A stretch of 64,000 nucleotides of DNA from Pseudomonadota bacterium (lineage in GTDB: Bacteria; Pseudomonadota; Gammaproteobacteria; Xanthomonadales; Xanthomonadaceae): contig JAKACT010000003.1 in assembly GCA_021821195.1 (NCBI GenBank), positions 371,380 to 435,379 on the forward strand. The letters run 5' to 3'. Shown piece after piece: positions 60,507 to 64,000 of the stretch. Below the pieces are notes generated by a model, which did no database searches, was not told the origin of the DNA, and saw only the letters and a list, made by a program, of their open reading frames with translations. Every line of letters starts with the position of its first letter. Position 1 is the first letter of the stretch. The translations under genes were made by a program, and so were the position numbers.

Positions 60507-61763
60507 TGTCCGCTTTGGGTGGCGGTTTCATACGATCGATGCAACACACAGCTAGCTGCTCGGGCAGCGGGAGTGTTGCGTATGAAGCGAAGGACTCGGA
60601 TCCGGTACACGGATAGTCAGAAAGCTCTGATGTGGGACCGCTGGCAGAAGGGCGAGTCGCTGCACCAGATCGCACGGCTCTTCGACCGGCATCATTCGTC
60701 GGTTCGCGGGATCCTCGCTGAGACGGGCGGCATTCGCCCGCCGGATCGTCGTCGATCGCTACTGGCATTGAGCTTGGCAGAGTGGGAAGACGTTTCACGG
60801 GCGCTGGTCGCCGGGCACTCGATCCGCTCGATCGCGGCAATGCTGGGGCGGTCGCCATCGACGATCAGCCGCGAGATCCGGCGTAACGGCGGCGCCGCAC
60901 GGTATCGCGCAAGTCATGCGGATCAGGCGGCTTGGGACCGCGCGCATCGCCCCAAGGCTTGTAAGCTGGCCCTGCATCCCACGCTGGCGGCACGAGTGGC
61001 GGACAAGCTGCAACAACAGTGGTCGCCACAGCAGATCGCCGGCTGGCTGATGCGTACCTACCCAGACGATGCGACCTGCCAGGTGTCCCACGAGACGATC
61101 TACCGCACCCTCTTCATCCAGTCGCGGGGCGCGCTGAAGAAGGAGTTGCTCGAGCACTTGCGGCGGACGCGGGGGATGCGTCGATCGCGCCACCACACGC
61201 AGAAGACGGCAGACCACGGCCGGATCAGTGACACCGTGTCGATCCGCGAGCGCCCGGCCGACATCGAGGATCGGGCCGTTCCGGGGCATTGGGAAGGTGA
61301 CCTGCTGTGCGGCAGCGGCAACAGCCAGATTGCGACACTGGTTGAGCGCAGCACGCGTTACGTCATGCTCGTGAAGGTCGATCGCAAGGACACGAAGACG
61401 GTCGTGGACGCGCTGATCCGCACTGCGCATCAGCTGCCGAACGAGCTCTACAAATCACTGACCTGGGACCGCGGCAAAGAGATGGCCGACCATCGTCGCT
61501 TCACTTTGGCCACCGACATCCAAGTCTATTTCTGCGACCCGCAGAGCCCTTGGCAGCGCGGCTCGAACGAGAACACCAACGGCCTTCTGCGGCAGTACTT
61601 TCCGAAGGGCATCGACCTGTCCGGCTTTTCCCAGGCCAAGCTGGATGAAGTTGCAAGAAGCTTGAATGAGCGACCGCGGAAGACCCTCGACTTTGAGACA
61701 CCGATCGAGCGATATCGACAAGCTGTTGCGTTGACCGGTTGAAACCGCCGCCAGGAGCGGACA
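60507..61763 (+). mobile_element. IS30-family element
   Basis: A 1257-base element with inverted repeats that start TGTCCGCT and share GGCGGTTTCA (left end 60507, right end 61763). One intact transposase gene fills it. No 2-3 base target duplication is evident (left flank CGA, right flank CTG). It lies after the thiol operon and before the oxidoreductase gene. Confidence 0.85.
60582..61742 (+). CDS. IS30-family transposase
   Basis: A 386 aa transposase. Two HTH regions are seen (SLHQIARLFDRHHSSVRGIL and SIRSIAAMLGRSPSTISREIRRNG). The DDE-type catalytic residues lie in PGHWEGDLLCG, LTWDRGKEM and GSNENTNGLLRQYFPKG. The C-terminus LNERPRKTLDFETPIERY is the family end. The ATG at 60582 begins the conserved protein. 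Confidence 0.92.
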   Translation: MKRRTRIRYTDSQKALMWDRWQKGESLHQIARLFDRHHSSVRGILAETGGIRPPDRRRSLLALSLAEWEDVSRALVAGHSIRSIAAMLGRSPSTISREIRRNGGAARYRASHADQAAWDRAHRPKACKLALHPTLAARVADKLQQQWSPQQIAGWLMRTYPDDATCQVSHETIYRTLFIQSRGALKKELLEHLRRTRGMRRSRHHTQKTADHGRISDTVSIRERPADIEDRAVPGHWEGDLLCGSGNSQIATLVERSTRYVMLVKVDRKDTKTVVDALIRTAHQLPNELYKSLTWDRGKEMADHRRFTLATDIQVYFCDPQSPWQRGSNENTNGLLRQYFPKGIDLSGFSQAKLDEVARSLNERPRKTLDFETPIERYRQAVALTG

Positions 61764-61793
61764 CTGCCCTGATCGTGGCAAGCGCTCGCCGGA

Positions 61794-62540
61794 TCACATA
61801 TTGATCGCCCGCGTGAGGCGAACCGCGAATTCCGCATCCGGGTTCGTCTTGGCATCCCCAAGACGCTCCTGCATCACTGCAACCGCCAGGTCCCGCCGCT
61901 TGGGCAGGCGTGCCCGCTCCGCAGCCGACAGCGCCGGGCCGAGCTCTTCGCGAGTCAGGTCCGTGCAGTATCCGGGCGCACCGGGCTGCTGCCGCCATGA
62001 CTCCGCGAGTCCGCCCGCGTCGAAGCCGTCGAACCCCGTGTCATTGACCAGATCCATGCCGATGGCGCGGGCGCGATTGTCGTCGGCGGCTACCGGGATC
62101 GCGATCCGCCCCGCGCTACCGGCGGGCGTACCCTTCCTCGCGAACGAATCGGACCCGATCGCATTCCAGGCCTTCACCACCGGCCTGCCGAGAACGTCGG
62201 CGACCCACAAACTCTCCACCTGCCCGGCCTCGATGCCTTCGATGGCGCCGTCGCGCATCGGGTAGTAGTTGGACGTGTCGATGACCACCGTCTCGGCCGG
62301 GAGCTTCTGCACCAGCGGCGCGATGTCGCGAAGCCGGAGCAGCGGAATCGAAAGGATCACCACGTCTGCCTGCGCCATCGCTTCCTCGGTGGTCGTTGCC
62401 TCGGCACCGTTGGCCAGCAGCTCCGCCCCGATGGTTTCAGGACCACGCGAGTTGGCGACCTTCACGTCGTGGCCCGCCGCGCTGAGGGTGGTGACGAGCG
62501 TCTTGCCGATGTGGCCCGTGCCGATGATGCCGATCTTCAT
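61794..62540 (-). CDS. NADP-binding oxidoreductase (F420-dependent reductase-like)
   Basis: A 248 aa soluble protein of the NADPH:F420 reductase-like fold. The Rossmann start is MKIGIIGTGHIGKTLVTTLSAAGHDVKVANSRGPETI. Further blocks are AQADVVILSIPLLRLRDI, TVVIDTSNYYPMRDG and KAWNAIGSDSFARKGTP. The electron acceptor is unknown, since this group lacks F420 in most proteobacteria. A GGAG site 8 bases upstream supports the ATG at 62540. It is divergent from a TetR gene that probably represses it. Confidence 0.85.
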   Translation of the reverse strand: MKIGIIGTGHIGKTLVTTLSAAGHDVKVANSRGPETIGAELLANGAEATTTEEAMAQADVVILSIPLLRLRDIAPLVQKLPAETVVIDTSNYYPMRDGAIEGIEAGQVESLWVADVLGRPVVKAWNAIGSDSFARKGTPAGSAGRIAIPVAADDNRARAIGMDLVNDTGFDGFDAGGLAESWRQQPGAPGYCTDLTREELGPALSAAERARLPKRRDLAVAVMQERLGDAKTNPDAEFAVRLTRAINM

Positions 62541-62640
62541 GGTTGTTCTCCAGGTGGTTGGGTACGGGTGAGGAAGCACTTGCGGCGTCCACCACCACTG
62601 GACAAACGGAGGGCACCTCCGCTTTACGGGACAACTATAT

Positions 62641-62653
62641 GGAGATACTCTCC
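62641..62653. promoter_or_regulatory. Putative TetR operator
   Basis: The perfect arms GGAGA and TCTCC are separated by TAC, flanked by ATAT and GGATAT. It is 28 bases upstream of the TetR start and 100 bases upstream of the divergent oxidoreductase start, where a TetR dimer could repress both. Confidence 0.45.
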
Positions 62654-62681
62654 GGATATCAAGCAACGGCTCCTAAACACC

Positions 62682-63263
62682 ATGTCCAACGATCCCAGCG
62701 CGCGCCGCGTCCGCGCCGATGCCACCCGCAACAGAGTCCAGATCCTCGAGGCAGCTGCCAGGGCGTTCGAGGAAGAAGGGCTCAATGTGTCGATGGACAG
62801 CATCGCAAAGCAGGCCGGAGTGGGCCCTGGAACGCTCTACCGCCACTTCCCTACACGCGATGCGCTGCTCGCTGCCCTGCTGCTGGAAGAGCACTACGCC
62901 GGGCTGCTGGAGACCCGCACGCGCATCGCTGCGCAGGAACCCGATGCCGGCCGCGCCCTGGACGCCTGGATCGGCGCACTGGGCCGATGGATGAATGCCT
63001 ATGACGGCCTGCCGGAGCCACTTCGCCTGGCGTGGACGCGGCCCGATTCCGTGCTGGGTCCCGCCTGCCAGACCCTCATCGAGGCGACGGACGGATTCCT
63101 CGGTGCCGCGCAACGCGCGGGGAAGGCGCGAAGCTCGCTCAATGGGCGGGACCTGTTCCTGGGAGCCCTCGCGATCGCATGGGCGGGCGGGGCTTCAAAG
63201 GCGGGCAGCGACACGCAGACTGCACTGCACGATGTCATGCGCTCCGGGTGGGCCGTAGGTTGA
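62682..63263 (+). CDS. TetR-family transcriptional regulator
   Basis: A 193 aa repressor. The N-terminal HTH reads RVQILEAAARAFEEEGLNVSMDSIAKQAGVGPGTLYRHFPTRDALLAALL, the classic TetR domain. The helical ligand domain (DAGRALDAWIGALGRWMNAYDG and following) is of the type with SBP-like C-terminal ends. It is divergent from the oxidoreductase gene, sharing 141 bases of promoter with a palindrome at 62641. Confidence 0.9.
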   Translation: MSNDPSARRVRADATRNRVQILEAAARAFEEEGLNVSMDSIAKQAGVGPGTLYRHFPTRDALLAALLLEEHYAGLLETRTRIAAQEPDAGRALDAWIGALGRWMNAYDGLPEPLRLAWTRPDSVLGPACQTLIEATDGFLGAAQRAGKARSSLNGRDLFLGALAIAWAGGASKAGSDTQTALHDVMRSGWAVG

Positions 63264-63741
63264 GGCGGCAGCACGGCAAGTAGCTCGACGCCAGCCGGCC
63301 GGGGTCCGCTTTGGGTCGCATAGCGACGGTGATCGGCCACCTGCCAAACGGGCACGATCAACAACGTGGGCCAATCTCAGACCCTTGACCGTCCCCTCCT
63401 GCCGCAAGCGGTCTGCTATCCGCCGGCGTGAATCCGTGCGACGCAACGAAGTGGCATCTGCTCGGAAAAACTTCTAATCCGAATCGGCGAGCCAAACGCG
63501 AACCGTCGGAGTCAGGTTTCAGAATTTTCTGACGCGACGGTACGAAGTTGCCTGATCGCGAGCAGAAAGGTCATTGCGTAGTCTGGCCCTGTCGGCAACG
63601 CACGGGACCAGCCATCTGGCCAGGACATCCACCCGTTGCGCGCCCCGTCTGGGAGGATGGGGCTGCCGGCCACGCTGGCCTGTTGTCAAAATTCCATCCG
63701 GCAGGTCTAAGGCGCGAGCTTGCGTCAATTGCGCTGATCGC
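63264..63741. other. Intergenic stretch with one dispersed repeat
   Basis: These 478 bases show no convincing gene. TCCGCTTTGGGTCG at 63305-63318 is another copy of the repeat at 50461. The rest has short, unsupported frames only. Confidence 0.4.
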
Positions 63742-63873
63742 TCAGAGCTGACACTGTTCCAACGGCACCGCCCAGCCTCGATCATCAGCTTCGGCCAACA
63801 GTTCTGCGTACGCCTCGCGCAGCTCAGGTGTGACGCCTTCGGCCCAAGCATGTGAGGCCAGGTCTCCCGCCAC
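63742..63873 (-). pseudogene. C-terminal gene fragment truncated by an IS3 insertion
   Basis: On the minus strand about 43 codons read AGDLASHAWAEGVTPELREAYAELLAEADDRG and end WAVPLEQCQL before a stop at 63742. The frame runs back into the IS3 end at 63874, so it looks like the tail of an interrupted gene. I do not recognise the family; the upstream part lies beyond the IS, outside the window. Confidence 0.4.
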
Positions 63874-64000
63874 TGGACCGACCAGAGTTCCATAGACACT
63901 CAGTCGCCGCTCTGCGCGTAGCACTTTTCGAACTCTACCGGTGACATGCCGCCAGCGGAACCATGCCGGCGAATCGGGTTGTAGAACATCTCGATGTAGT
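63874..64000 (-). mobile_element. Right end of a second copy of the inner IS3 element (cut by window end)
   Basis: The inverted repeat TGGACCGACCAG starts at 63874 and the sequence inward equals the right end of the IS at 30792-32031, in the opposite orientation, with one base change seen (an Arg-to-Cys change near the OrfB end). The OrfB stop is at 63900; the rest of the element is outside the window. Confidence 0.9.

Noticed and set aside
60504..61766. Target duplication around the IS30 element
   Set aside because: Flanks CGA and CTG do not match; no duplication can be claimed.
1..64000. CRISPR arrays, rRNA genes, riboswitches and intact tRNAs
   Set aside because: None seen on reading both strands; no regularly spaced repeats apart from the three TTGGCAC units, which are too short and too close.

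Overview
The window is a 64 kb piece of a high-GC gammaproteobacterial chromosome. The best guess is the Xanthomonadaceae (Lysobacter, Luteimonas, Thermomonas or Pseudoxanthomonas type). This rests on the codon use, a TonB-receptor/GH97/GH13/MFS/LacI maltodextrin locus of the kind common in that family, and the mix of IS3, IS1595 and IS30 elements. No species can be named from the sequence alone.

Layout. (1) 1-10.9 kb: a maltodextrin locus with a TonB-dependent receptor (cut by the window edge), a GH97 glucosidase, a GH13 glucosidase, a sugar transporter, a lipoprotein amylase and a LacI regulator. Two near-identical palindromes before the receptor and in the divergent GH13/MFS promoter look like its operators. 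(2) 11.0-19.2 kb: a defence-like block, all on the minus strand. JetA, JetB and JetC of a Wadjet-type SMC system are present but no JetD nuclease follows. Upstream lies a tight three-gene unit: DUF3696-type ATPase, PIN-domain nuclease and RNA ligase. (3) 19.5-23.6 kb: a receiver-EAL regulator and a large hybrid histidine kinase.

(4) 23.8-37.0 kb: a mobile region. It opens with a tRNA-Arg-like remnant, a strong hairpin and phased TTGGCAC repeats, followed by a giant (1835 aa) tyrosine-recombinase protein and an unknown 247 aa partner. A Russian-doll insertion follows: an IS3-family element inside an IS407-type element inside an IS1595 element, with target duplications visible for the two inner events. 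Then come a TacAT-like toxin-antitoxin pair with a clean operator, two HTH genes without visible toxins, an antitoxin-gene relic and a umuC fragment.

(5) 37.2-50.4 kb: an RND efflux system, an unpaired sensor kinase and a lipid A modification block (dgkA, a COG4705 membrane protein, an eptA-like phosphoethanolamine transferase and a PAP2 phosphatase). A divergent two-component system and a small EamA protein follow. Such loci are associated with cationic peptide tolerance. (6) 50.5-53.9 kb: an H-NS-like silencer, then a sulfide/persulfide detoxification operon (BigR-type repressor, TSUP permease, DUF442 protein, persulfide dioxygenase). Next to it is a deletion scar fusing two gene fragments. 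(7) 54.0-60.3 kb: a two-component system divergent from a periplasmic thiol-redox operon (DsbD, a TlpA-like protein, a DsbG-like lipoprotein and a DsrE-like protein). (8) 60.5-64 kb: an IS30 element, an F420-reductase-like oxidoreductase with a divergent TetR regulator, and the end of a second, inverted copy of the inner IS3 element.

All calls come from reading the sequence. No database search was run, so family names rest on motif recognition.
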